Under the pieces are notes generated by a model, which was not told where the DNA came from, did no database searches, and saw only the letters and a program-made list of their open reading frames with translations. From an uncultured Bacteroidota bacterium (lineage in GTDB: Bacteria; Bacteroidota; Bacteroidia; UKL13-3): a stretch of DNA of 46,001 bases. The stretch is taken from contig CAISCU010000049.1 in the NCBI GenBank assembly GCA_903883965.1, positions 1 through 46,001 on the forward strand, given 5' to 3'. The translations under genes were made by a program, and so were the position numbers. Positions 7,950 through 16,173 of this stretch are shown here, piece by piece (positions within the stretch are counted from its first letter, which is position 1; each line of letters opens with the position of its first letter).

Positions 7950-7957
7950 CAAATTTA
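7950..7957 (-). promoter_or_regulatory. TAnnTTTG -7 box for the GNAT gene
   Basis: TAAATTTG on the minus strand, 21 nt upstream of the ATG at 7928. No TTG is found at the -33 distance. Confidence 0.4.
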
Positions 7958-8011
7958 GTAAAAAAAGCGCTCATATTAACATCTTGTCCACATTTTTAAT
8001 AAAAATTCAAC

Positions 8012-8041
8012 AAAAAGCGCCTTGCCATTTGGCAAGGCGCT
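8012..8041 (-). terminator. Intrinsic terminator of the TPR lipoprotein transcript
   Basis: A perfect 11-bp stem (AGCGCCTTGCC with GGCAAGGCGCT) around an ATTT loop. On the minus strand it is followed by TTTT then TTG. It lies about 50 nt past the stop of the minus-strand TPR gene and upstream of the GNAT promoter, so it separates the two minus-strand units. Confidence 0.8.
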
Positions 8042-8093
8042 GGTAATAAGCAATAAACCCAATAGGTTCTTTTTAAAAAATGACAAAAACAGG

Positions 8094-8765
8094 CTAACGA
8101 CGTCCGCCCATCAGTTGCATCAAGTTTTGTTTGGCAGTTACAAATTCAGGGTATTCTTTCAATGCCATTTCAAAATAATTTTTAGCGCCGGCAAGGTCTC
8201 TTTTTTGAGCTTGTAAATAGGCCTTCATATTATAAACTGCTGCTCTAACAGGTACTTTTTGCTTAGCAGTTTCGCTCACCATAAAGTCAACACTGTCTGT
8301 TGCATTGGCCATTTTAGCTTCTAATTCAGTTAAGCCTTTTGTTGCAGGTTCAATTTGACCAGCTGAAAAATAAAACGCCGTGAGCTGGTACAAGTAGCTC
8401 AGTTTTTGGGTTTTTGCATACAGTTTTTCGTAAGTATCCATTTCTTCTTCAACACGGCCAAATTGTTGGGCCATTAATGCTTTAATTTGGAGAAAATGCT
8501 CGTTATCGGGATATTTTTTTAAAGCAATCTGGGTATAATAATCGGCCGATTCAAAATTTCTTTGTGCAATGTACAATTCGGGTAATGTGTCTAGCAAGGC
8601 ATTGTCAGTACTATCTAGTTGGTACATGATCTGAATTGCTGTAATAGCGGTTTGGTAATCCTTGATTTCCATAGCATGGCTATACAACTTTTTGTAATCG
8701 GGGGTTTGTTTAGAGTTACAGGCAACGAATGCCAAGACAACAAGCAATAGGTTAATTTTTTTCAT
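8094..8765 (-). CDS. TPR-containing lipoprotein
   Basis: A 223-aa protein with a lipoprotein signal peptide (MKKINLLLVVLAFVAC, Cys16) and helical tetratricopeptide-like repeats along the mature part, for example SADYYTQIALKKYPDNEHF and GAKNYFEMALKEYPEFVTA, the last being a clear TPR helix pair. It is probably anchored in the inner leaflet of the outer membrane or in the periplasm as an assembly scaffold. No enzyme motif is visible. The start lies inside the upstream epimerase gene (14-nt overlap), implying translational coupling, and a strong terminator follows. Confidence 0.75.
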   Translation of the reverse strand: MKKINLLLVVLAFVACNSKQTPDYKKLYSHAMEIKDYQTAITAIQIMYQLDSTDNALLDTLPELYIAQRNFESADYYTQIALKKYPDNEHFLQIKALMAQQFGRVEEEMDTYEKLYAKTQKLSYLYQLTAFYFSAGQIEPATKGLTELEAKMANATDSVDFMVSETAKQKVPVRAAVYNMKAYLQAQKRDLAGAKNYFEMALKEYPEFVTAKQNLMQLMGGRR

Positions 8766-9792
8766 GTATAATTGGTTTGTGTTTTTTTAAATAGGCCGCA
8801 ACACAATTTGCAAGCGTTTGTTGGATGGGCCTGAATTCAAATTGCAATGCATTTTTAATTTGAGTATTTGAATAATATGATTTGATCAATGAAGACCTTG
8901 CTATTTCTTTGGTTAATGGCAATCCTTTAGGAATAAATAAGCGCTTAATGGCATAGACCATCCATGCCAATTCAGCCAGTAATTTTGTTACACGTATAGA
9001 AGGCGCTTTTACCCCAAACAATTCAGACAATTGAAACAACAATTCTTTATTGCTTAAATTCTGAGCAACCAATACAAATCGCTTCCCAGAAATATTGAGT
9101 CTTACCAATTGTAGCATACAAGCAGCAACATCTGCTACATCTACATAACCATTTACACCTTCCGTATAAAAAGGCATTCCTTTTGCGGCAGCATCAATAA
9201 TGGTCAATGAGCCTTTGTTAAAATCACCAACACCTAAAATAACACCAGGATTTACCACAAAAACAGTTAATCCTTCTTCTTGCCCTCTCCAAACCTCCAT
9301 TTCAGCTTGGTATTTTGAAATGGCATATTGACTATTGTGTTTGCCATTTTCCCAAATACTCTTTTCGTCAAGGTGATTTTCGGCTGCTGCTCTTCCCAAT
9401 GCGGCAATAGAACTCACATGGCAAAATTGTTTCACGCCACAGTGCAAAGCTGCATTGACCATATTTGCTGTGCCAGTCACATTTACTTCTATCATACTAG
9501 CATGGTCTTTCTGAAAAAAAGAAACCATGGCTGCACAATGGTAAATGGTTGAAACACCTGCTAATGCACTCTCGAGACTAAGTATCTCTAATACATCTGC
9601 ATCAACCCAAGTGAGCAATGACAAGGCATTCTTTGATTCTATTTCAGAAAAATAAAGGTTGAAAATCTGATTGAATTCTGAAAGATTTGAATGGTTGCGT
9701 CTAAAGGCTCGAACTTGATTGCCACTTTGCAGCAATTGACACACCACATGTGCGCCTAAAAAACCTGTTGCTCCGCTTACTGCATTGATCAC
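8752..9792 (-). CDS. NAD(P)-dependent epimerase/dehydratase, extended SDR family
   Basis: A Rossmann-fold oxidoreductase or epimerase of 346 aa. The nucleotide-binding motif GATGFLGAHV is at the N-terminus (7-16), a CAAMVSFF segment follows, and the catalytic YxxxK is in YAISKYQAEMEVW with an upstream SSIAALG serine. The pattern is closest to dihydroflavonol-4-reductase-like or NAD-dependent epimerase proteins; the substrate is unknown. The start codon appears to be GTG at 9792, because an in-frame stop lies 15 nt upstream and the glycine motif begins only six residues later. The gene ends inside the TPR lipoprotein gene. Confidence 0.82.
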   Translation of the reverse strand: MINAVSGATGFLGAHVVCQLLQSGNQVRAFRRNHSNLSEFNQIFNLYFSEIESKNALSLLTWVDADVLEILSLESALAGVSTIYHCAAMVSFFQKDHASMIEVNVTGTANMVNAALHCGVKQFCHVSSIAALGRAAAENHLDEKSIWENGKHNSQYAISKYQAEMEVWRGQEEGLTVFVVNPGVILGVGDFNKGSLTIIDAAAKGMPFYTEGVNGYVDVADVAACMLQLVRLNISGKRFVLVAQNLSNKELLFQLSELFGVKAPSIRVTKLLAELAWMVYAIKRLFIPKGLPLTKEIARSSLIKSYYSNTQIKNALQFEFRPIQQTLANCVAAYLKKHKPIIHEKN

Positions 9793-9802
9793 TGTGGATA
9801 TG

Positions 9803-9836
9803 TTGATTAGATGAACGGCTAAATTAAATAGTTTTG
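9803..9836 (+). promoter_or_regulatory. Promoter for the arginase-like operon
   Basis: TTG, 23 nt, then TAGTTTTG, a perfect TAnnTTTG box ending 29 nt before the ATG at 9866. The spacing is at the long end of what is usual. Confidence 0.4.
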
Positions 9837-9865
9837 GATAATTAACACGAAAGAAATTATCACCA

Positions 9866-11032
9866 ATGCAACTATTCGACTATTTAAACCCTGTAAGTCC
9901 GTCAATTCTTGAAATACTGGAACAATCTTGCAGCCCAAAAAGCTTGTTTCATCAAACCCGTTTTAGCTTTCCAGAATTGAACGAGTTGGCATCTTATGAG
10001 TTGGCCATATTGGGTATTCCAGAAGATCGGTTTCAAGAAAGCCTGAACGGTTGTTCTGAAGCACCAGACCGTATTCGAACGCAGTTATATGCGTTAATGA
10101 AACCCCGTATTGATGTTAAAATATTAGACTTAGGAAACCTCATAAAAGGCAACAGTTTTACGGATACCCACGTTGCGGTGCAGCAAGTATTACATGAACT
10201 GATTGCATTGAAAGTTCCCATTTTAATTTTGGGAGGTTCAGAGGATTTAATTGCAGCTCAATACAAGGCCTACAAAGGCTTACAAAGCAACTTGCAAATG
10301 GTTGTGGTTGATTCTAGGGTGAATATGCACATGCATGAATCAGATCAGGCACAAAGTTATTTACCAAGAATCATTGCTACACACCCAAACTATTTATTTA
10401 ACATTACACAAGCAGGATACCAAAGTTATTTTGTAGAACCTGAAACTTATGATGCATTTGAAAGAATGAATTTTGACATGTTGCGATTAGGTGCCTTGAG
10501 AGGCAATATTCAAGACATTGAACCTTATTGCAGAAATGCAGACATGTTGGCTTTTTCTATGAATGCCATTCGTGCTTCTGATGCGCCAGCTCAACAAGGA
10601 GCATCACCAAATGGTTTTAATGGAGAAGAAGCTTGTCAAATTGCTCGTTATGCTGGTGCGAGTAATGATATTAGCAGTTTTGGGATTTATAATTTATTGC
10701 CGCATATGGACCAAGGTGAAGTCAGCATAGCACTGGCTGCACAAATGGCTTGGTTTTATATAGAAGGCATTATGAACCGCAGGGTGGAATACCCAACTAG
10801 CGAAAGCAGTGATTACATGATTTACAGAACCACCTCTAAAAATGCAGATGAAGAAATTGTATTTTACAAGAGCTTAATGAGTAACAGGTGGTGGATGGAA
10901 GTTCCTTATCCTAGAGAAAGAAGCAGTCATGAGGGTAAATTTTTAGTGCCTTGTAGTTACAAAGATTACCAAAGTGCCTTGAGTGAAGAATTGCCTGATC
11001 GTTGGTTAAAAACTTATCAAAAACTGCTGTAA
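9866..11032 (+). CDS. Arginase/formimidoylglutamase-family protein with degenerate metal site
   Basis: A 388-aa protein with the ureohydrolase fold pattern (ELAILGIPED at 45-54, repeated beta-alpha units, GFNGEEACQIARYAG at 250-264). The manganese ligands that define the family are replaced. GGDHS is GGSED (123-127), DAHxD is DSRVN (149-153), and SxDxDxxDP is SMNAIRASDAP (231-241). Similar divergent copies are, to my recollection, widespread in Bacteroidota and often labelled formimidoylglutamase. With these residues missing, classic arginine or formiminoglutamate hydrolysis is doubtful. It may bind another ligand or be structural. First gene of a tight operon: the next ATG begins 1 nt after its stop. 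No hut genes are near. Confidence 0.75.
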   Translation: MQLFDYLNPVSPSILEILEQSCSPKSLFHQTRFSFPELNELASYELAILGIPEDRFQESLNGCSEAPDRIRTQLYALMKPRIDVKILDLGNLIKGNSFTDTHVAVQQVLHELIALKVPILILGGSEDLIAAQYKAYKGLQSNLQMVVVDSRVNMHMHESDQAQSYLPRIIATHPNYLFNITQAGYQSYFVEPETYDAFERMNFDMLRLGALRGNIQDIEPYCRNADMLAFSMNAIRASDAPAQQGASPNGFNGEEACQIARYAGASNDISSFGIYNLLPHMDQGEVSIALAAQMAWFYIEGIMNRRVEYPTSESSDYMIYRTTSKNADEEIVFYKSLMSNRWWMEVPYPRERSSHEGKFLVPCSYKDYQSALSEELPDRWLKTYQKLL

Positions 11033-11033
11033 G

Positions 11034-12356
11034 ATGAACGGTAAAAAAATCGTTCTGTTTTTGGGTAAATATTTCTGGCCACTTGCAATTTTATTGCATG
11101 TTTTGGGATTGATACAAGCTTGGCACACAGGCTCAATTTATTTAGTAGATTCGGCTGATTACCTTTCGCAAGCATATAATATCAAGCACCATGCAAGTAT
11201 TTATGCCGCCGAATGGAATGGCCCATTAAAAGTAGATTTTTTTAGCTTTAGACCTCCTTTATATGCCTTGTTTATTTTACTGTGCGAATCAATAACAGGC
11301 TCCTTGTATGGGGTATTGTTTTTTCAGATGTTATTGAGCTTGTTCAATTATTACATGGTCATTCGCATTTGTAAGGAAGTTTATGCAGCCCCTCAAACCA
11401 TTAAAGGATTATTGGCTTTGGTATTGGTTGTTTATCCTTCTCAAGTAATTCATTGTAATTTAATTATGAGCGATATTTTGTTTCAAAGTATTTTGCTCTT
11501 AGCGCTATACTGTACTTGGAAATGGACTCAATTCATTCAATGGAAATATAGTTTACTCGCTGCTTTAATGTTTGCATTGGCCATGTTAACCAAACCTGTT
11601 TCTTTTATGCTGGGATTAGGTGTGGCAGCGGCAATGGGATATTATTTATACAAACAAAAAAAACTCATACAGCTGCTTCCTTTTTTACTGTTACCACTGG
11701 TGTATCATGGATTATCGGCTTACCATAAAACAATTACAGGAAGCTACCATTACAGTTCTGTAGGACCTTATTTTGCATTGAAGTATATGGCCAAATATAC
11801 CAATAGTCAATTGTATGGAGAGGCATACGCAGACCATTTTCAAGACAGTATAATGGCCATGGCAGATACTTGTACATTGTTGCAAAACAGACATGCAATC
11901 ATGAATGGTGCTGCTGTAACAGTTATTCAAAGTCATCCAATTGTATTTTTACAATTTAACCTGCGTGGTTGGTTGACACTTTTGATTGACCCTGGAAGAT
12001 TTGATTGGGTACATTTTTTAAACATGGATGAGGGCAATTTTTTAGGATTGTACCATACCATTTATACCAAGGGATTGATACTCGGATTGACTCATTTTAT
12101 TGTAGAAGCGCCAATTATGTTGTTAATGGTATTAGGAGCCAGCTTGCTCTTTAATTGTTGCATTGCATTGTTGTTTTTTAAATGGTTATTGAGCCTTACC
12201 AATACAAAAACATTACAGGTATTATTGGGTGTATTTGTTTGCTATATCCTATTGACAACAGGTGTACTGGGATTGGCCAGGTATAGAATTGGCATTGCTC
12301 CTATGCTTTGGATAGCTTGTGTATTGTATATAACTCCACGTTTTATACGCCAATGA
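11034..12356 (+). CDS. GT-C fold membrane glycosyltransferase (ArnT/PMT, family 39-like)
   Basis: A polytopic inner-membrane protein of 440 aa with about ten hydrophobic segments, the first at residues 12-28. The first periplasmic loop contains DSADYLSQAYNI followed by FRPPLYALFI, which resembles the acidic loop and arginine-proline segment of GT-C enzymes that use polyprenyl-phosphate sugars. FALAMLTKPVSFML after the sixth to seventh helices (LTKP) is also family-like. It probably moves a sugar from a lipid carrier to an envelope acceptor; donor and acceptor are unknown. Middle gene of the operon: it starts 1 nt after the arginase-like gene, and its TGA overlaps the ATG of the PLP enzyme gene. 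Confidence 0.72.
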   Translation: MNGKKIVLFLGKYFWPLAILLHVLGLIQAWHTGSIYLVDSADYLSQAYNIKHHASIYAAEWNGPLKVDFFSFRPPLYALFILLCESITGSLYGVLFFQMLLSLFNYYMVIRICKEVYAAPQTIKGLLALVLVVYPSQVIHCNLIMSDILFQSILLLALYCTWKWTQFIQWKYSLLAALMFALAMLTKPVSFMLGLGVAAAMGYYLYKQKKLIQLLPFLLLPLVYHGLSAYHKTITGSYHYSSVGPYFALKYMAKYTNSQLYGEAYADHFQDSIMAMADTCTLLQNRHAIMNGAAVTVIQSHPIVFLQFNLRGWLTLLIDPGRFDWVHFLNMDEGNFLGLYHTIYTKGLILGLTHFIVEAPIMLLMVLGASLLFNCCIALLFFKWLLSLTNTKTLQVLLGVFVCYILLTTGVLGLARYRIGIAPMLWIACVLYITPRFIRQ

Positions 12357-13225
12357 ATTTGATATTACAAAAGCCCTACTCTCCTATTGAACCTATCCAT
12401 TACAAAGAATGGGAACAAGCAGGAGTTGAGGTTTATTTTAAAAGAGAAGATTTGTCTCATCCGTTTATTTCAGGCAATAAATGGAGAAAATTACATTACC
12501 ATTTACTAACTGCAGCAAGCAGCAATGCAAGTACATTAGTTACATTTGGGGGCGCATATAGCAATCATTTATTAGCAACAGCAGCTGCTGGTGCAAAATA
12601 TGGTTTTAATACACTTGGAATAGTAAGAGGAGAACCTGTTAAAAATACTGTACTAGGCTTGTGTAAGCATTTTGGCATGCAATTGCAGTTTATAGACAGA
12701 GTTAGTTATATAGACCATCTTACTTTTGAACAAAACAACCCCATAGCAAACGCCTATTGGATTCCAGAAGGTGGCGGAGGCCGTTTAGGAGAAATGGGTA
12801 TGGGTGATTTGTTAGCTGAGATAGACCCTGAGTATACCCATTTATGCTGTTCTATAGGAACTGGAGCTAGTTTCTCGGGATTGCTTCGCAAGGCTGCTGA
12901 AAGCAATTCAAGTATTCGGCTTGAAGGATTTGCTGTTATCAAAGGGGGAGAATATTTGGCCGAAGGCTTTCAAAAACAAAACTACCAAAACTATACCTAT
13001 CATACCCATTCACATGGAGGAGGGTATGCAAAAACAAGCCCTGAATTAATTGCTTTCATAGAAAAATTTAGCCGGTCAACTGGAGTGCTATGCGATCAAG
13101 TTTATGAAGGCAAAATGCTTTATTATTTAAATGAAATGATTGTAAATGGGGTTTATGCAAAAGGCTCCAAAATAGTGATACTTCACAATGGTGGACTGAG
13201 TGGAATGCTGAGCTTGTTTGCCTAA
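12353..13225 (+). CDS. ACC deaminase/D-cysteine desulfhydrase-family PLP enzyme
   Basis: A tryptophan-synthase-beta-fold (type II) PLP enzyme of 290 aa. YFKREDLSHPFISGNKWRKL (28-47) carries the Schiff-base lysine, probably Lys43. FGGAYSNHLLATAAAG is the substrate and PLP loop. CSIGTGASFSGLLR (phosphate-binding glycine loop) and the terminal ILHNGGLSGM are typical. D-cysteine desulfhydrase is the more common activity in such bacteria; ACC deamination cannot be excluded. The ATG at 12353 overlaps the preceding TGA (ATGA). An upstream in-frame ATG at 12308 would lie inside the glycosyltransferase gene and is rejected. The TAA runs directly into the terminator. Confidence 0.85.
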   Translation: MNLILQKPYSPIEPIHYKEWEQAGVEVYFKREDLSHPFISGNKWRKLHYHLLTAASSNASTLVTFGGAYSNHLLATAAAGAKYGFNTLGIVRGEPVKNTVLGLCKHFGMQLQFIDRVSYIDHLTFEQNNPIANAYWIPEGGGGRLGEMGMGDLLAEIDPEYTHLCCSIGTGASFSGLLRKAAESNSSIRLEGFAVIKGGEYLAEGFQKQNYQNYTYHTHSHGGGYAKTSPELIAFIEKFSRSTGVLCDQVYEGKMLYYLNEMIVNGVYAKGSKIVILHNGGLSGMLSLFA

Positions 13226-13266
13226 AAAAGAATGGCGGAATGCAAAGCATTCCGCCATTCTTTTTT
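13224..13266. terminator. Strong bidirectional intrinsic terminator
   Basis: A 14-bp perfect stem (GAATGGCGGAATGC with GCATTCCGCCATTC) around an AAA loop, flanked by A6 on the left and T6 on the right, so it can end transcription in both directions. It serves the plus-strand PLP enzyme operon, whose stop codon it touches, and the convergent SurA-like gene ending at 13284. Confidence 0.92.
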
Positions 13267-13283
13267 CACACACGTATATAATA

Positions 13284-15272
13284 TTATTGGTGCAATGTTT
13301 TAACTGCTGATTGGTTGATTTGAACAGCGTATTTAGCTCTCAATTCTTTGATCCATTCGTTCATTAACAAATCTTGGTAATCACTTGTCACCAAGCCTTT
13401 AGCTTCTTTTAATTCTTTTGGTTCAGCAGCTACTTTTCCAATGATATAGTAGAACTTATTGGCGCCATCCTCAGATTGAATGTCTACAACACCTGTTTGC
13501 TCCCATAACTTTGCCGCTGTTGGTTCTGCTTGTTCGCCTTTCATTAATTTTGATGACACAGTTCCTTCTACTTTTTTATTTAGTTTTAACAGCATTTCCA
13601 TTTCAGATTTACCTGCTTTTAACATTTTTATGGCCGCTTGTTTAGCTTTCACATCTAAGCAAGTATAAATTCTGTATTCTAAACGCTCCTTCCACATGTA
13701 TTTGGATTTGTTTGCATTGTAAAATTGCTCCAAACCAAGGGTGTCTAACATGGCTTTACCCCACACCTTTTTGTCTGTTAAATCAAACAATAAAATGCCA
13801 TCGTGGTATTCTTGCATGATGTTTCTGAAGTCTTCGTATTTAACTTCTAACATACTCTCTTCATAAGCCAAACATTTTTCGCTTGCCCATTCATTGAACA
13901 TGTTTCTTGCAACCATTTGAACATTGCCTTTGTCTAGAGGTTTTTGATTCAATTGTAAATAAGAACCAAATTCTCTGGTATAATGGCTTTTGTTACCAAT
14001 GGTAAACAATGTTTTGTTCAATACCTTTGCACTGTCATACTCCCAAACACCTTTCATGAATCCAGTATCTAATTTGCTCATGAGGTATTTTAAGTTTGTT
14101 TCATTGACACTGAAGTTACCTTCTTTTTTAACCCTTGCTATTACCGCAGCTTTAGAACTTTCAGAACGGGTATCTCTTGATACTTTACTTTTAACAATGT
14201 CTTGTACTTCTTTAAAAGTTCCTAATGGACGTTTCTCTAATAATTTGATCAAGTGCCATCCAAAATCGGTGGCAAAAGGTTTAGACAATTCACCTGCTTG
14301 CAATGCAAAAGCAATGTCCTTAAAAACATCAGGGAAACCACTCAAACTAGCCATCCAATTCATATTTCCTTTATTGGCTTTGCTTCCTTCGTCTTGTGAG
14401 TATTGTTCAACCATTTGCTCAAAACTTGCACCTTGTTGAATTTTTTGATTCACACTGTCTATTAAAATTTTGGCATCGGCAATTTGTTCTGGTGTGCTAC
14501 CTATTCCTGTTCTGATCATGATGTGTTGCACTTTTACTTCGCCCCTGTTAGCTCTTTTGTTATTGAGTGTCATGAGGTGATAACCAAATTGGGTCCTGAA
14601 AGGTTGGCTGATGTCTCCAATATTGAGTTGATAGGCTACATTTTCAAAAGGATAAACCATTTGGAATACTGTAAACCATCCTAATAATCCTGCATTTCTT
14701 TTTGCAGATGGATCTTCAGAATAGTTAAATGCGATGCTGTCAAAAGATTCGCCTTTTAATATTCTTTTTCTGAGGTCATTGATTTTGTTCCAAGCAGCCA
14801 ATGTATCTGCTGCAGATGCATTTTGACCTACATTGATTAAAATATGTGACGCATTTACTTCAGTTTTCATTCGCTCATAAGCCTCCGCCATGAGTGCCTC
14901 GGTTACTTTTTTGTCGCTCATGTAAGGAACAGCCAATTGCCTTCTATAACCAGACAATTCCGATTTAAATGACGGATTGGTATCGAGGTGCATTGAAACT
15001 GCTTCTTTTACTTTCAACTTGAAATTGATGTAGAGGTTCAGGTAATCGTTCAATTCTGTTTCTGAAGGCAAGCCAGTTTCTTTTCTATTTTTATTGAGTT
15101 GTCTCAAAAATTCTGGTTTGTAAACCGTGTCGTTTCCGAATGTAAAAACGAAGGCCTGAGTTGCATTTGTAGTTTTGATTGCCGGCTGACTTTTTTTGGC
15201 AGCTTTTTGAGCCATGCCATTAATTGAAATCAAACTTGCAAAAAGTCCCAGCAAAATCGCTGATTTTCTCAT
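13284..15272 (-). CDS. SurA-like peptidyl-prolyl isomerase with two parvulin domains
   Basis: Periplasmic foldase for outer-membrane and secreted proteins. The 662-aa protein has a signal peptide (cleavage near SINGMAQ, 16-22), an N-terminal helical chaperone region (about 45-135) and two parvulin rotamase domains. The first (about 139-237) contains ASHILINVG, GLLGWFTVFQMVYPFE and TQFGYHLMTL. The second (about 246-347) contains VQHIMIRTG, GNMNWMASLSGFPDVF and DFGWHLIKLL. The remaining 300 residues are a helical C-terminal part with no recognised domain. Longer than E. coli SurA (about 430 aa), but this form is common in Bacteroidota. Monocistronic, sharing the bidirectional terminator. Confidence 0.88.
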   Translation of the reverse strand: MRKSAILLGLFASLISINGMAQKAAKKSQPAIKTTNATQAFVFTFGNDTVYKPEFLRQLNKNRKETGLPSETELNDYLNLYINFKLKVKEAVSMHLDTNPSFKSELSGYRRQLAVPYMSDKKVTEALMAEAYERMKTEVNASHILINVGQNASAADTLAAWNKINDLRKRILKGESFDSIAFNYSEDPSAKRNAGLLGWFTVFQMVYPFENVAYQLNIGDISQPFRTQFGYHLMTLNNKRANRGEVKVQHIMIRTGIGSTPEQIADAKILIDSVNQKIQQGASFEQMVEQYSQDEGSKANKGNMNWMASLSGFPDVFKDIAFALQAGELSKPFATDFGWHLIKLLEKRPLGTFKEVQDIVKSKVSRDTRSESSKAAVIARVKKEGNFSVNETNLKYLMSKLDTGFMKGVWEYDSAKVLNKTLFTIGNKSHYTREFGSYLQLNQKPLDKGNVQMVARNMFNEWASEKCLAYEESMLEVKYEDFRNIMQEYHDGILLFDLTDKKVWGKAMLDTLGLEQFYNANKSKYMWKERLEYRIYTCLDVKAKQAAIKMLKAGKSEMEMLLKLNKKVEGTVSSKLMKGEQAEPTAAKLWEQTGVVDIQSEDGANKFYYIIGKVAAEPKELKEAKGLVTSDYQDLLMNEWIKELRAKYAVQINQSAVKTLHQ

Positions 15273-15355
15273 ATCTATAACTAATTTAAGTGATGCAAAA
15301 ATATAAAAATGTCATGCCTAAGCAAGTAGGAATCTTTGAATGCCAAACCTTCAAG

Positions 15356-16114
15356 TTAATTATCCGAGGCATGTAGGATGTAAAGAACTGGTTTTGATGG
15401 ACTTGCATCACTTTCAATGGATGCAATTTGTATGTTGAGCAAATATTTTCCATCCGGAACTTGGTTTGGTACATATATCATTTCGGTAATGGTGCAATCT
15501 AAACGCGGATTGTCAGGAAAACTCCAAAACGCTTTGTGAGCCAACATCAACCCATTGTCTGATTCTGGATCAACAGAAGGCAAATCCAGTAATAGGTGTT
15601 TGATACCTGATTCGGCTAAATCTTTACATAGTTGAGGGTCTAAATATGCTGGAAAATTTCCTGAATAATTGGCCCTTAATTTCTCATTTTCGTTGGGCAA
15701 GGTTCTAATCACAACTGCCTCAACTCCTGAAACTAATTTTGCTTTTAAATTAGGGTCTGTTACCCATTTATTTCCCACTGAATCAGGGCTGGTTGGCAAG
15801 GAAATGAGTTGGGCAAGGAAATGAAAATTTGTTAAGGTTTGATGAATGGTAATGCGTTCTTTGATAATGTGTCCAATGCATTCTGTATGCGTTCCATTGC
15901 CATGCGCATTCAACAATAGGTTTTCGCAATTGGCCGAACTACCTGCCGCCACAGAACCTACAAAATCTCCAACTCGAATGGGTTCAAACATTGGTGGTGG
16001 AATATGAAATGCATTTGGATTTGCATTGCCATTTTGCAAGGGAATAGAAATATCAATTGCTTGGTTGAGTGCAACCAAATATGTTTGTGATTGCCATGAA
16101 ATTTTAACTTGCAT
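15356..16114 (-). CDS. Cyclase-family metal-dependent hydrolase (kynurenine formamidase-like)
   Basis: A cytosolic hydrolase of 252 aa in the cyclase/KynB family. The zinc-binding signature appears as HGNGTHTECIGH (71-82; His71, His76, His82), matching HxxGTHxDxxxH except that the usual Asp is Glu78. DISIPL near the N-terminus (21-26) and LDLPSVDP (about 175-182) also fit. N-formylkynurenine hydrolysis is possible, but no kyn genes are adjacent, so the substrate is open. Divergent from the histidine kinase gene with 59 bp between them. The 83 bp between it and the SurA-like gene show nothing notable. Confidence 0.8.
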   Translation of the reverse strand: MQVKISWQSQTYLVALNQAIDISIPLQNGNANPNAFHIPPPMFEPIRVGDFVGSVAAGSSANCENLLLNAHGNGTHTECIGHIIKERITIHQTLTNFHFLAQLISLPTSPDSVGNKWVTDPNLKAKLVSGVEAVVIRTLPNENEKLRANYSGNFPAYLDPQLCKDLAESGIKHLLLDLPSVDPESDNGLMLAHKAFWSFPDNPRLDCTITEMIYVPNQVPDGKYLLNIQIASIESDASPSKPVLYILHASDN

Positions 16115-16173
16115 TCAGTGTATCTTTGAAAACAAATATTGATTATTGTTAGAATAATTTTTAAAAAAGTTTC

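Noticed and set aside
12308-12352. Upstream ATG for the PLP enzyme inside the glycosyltransferase gene
   Set aside because: The ATGA overlap at 12353 is the typical coupled start, and the added 15 residues are just the shadow of the membrane-protein tail.
13990-14439. 149-codon open frame opposite the SurA-like gene
   Set aside because: It lies wholly antisense to a well-supported gene, starts with TTG, and its product has no coherent domain or signal.
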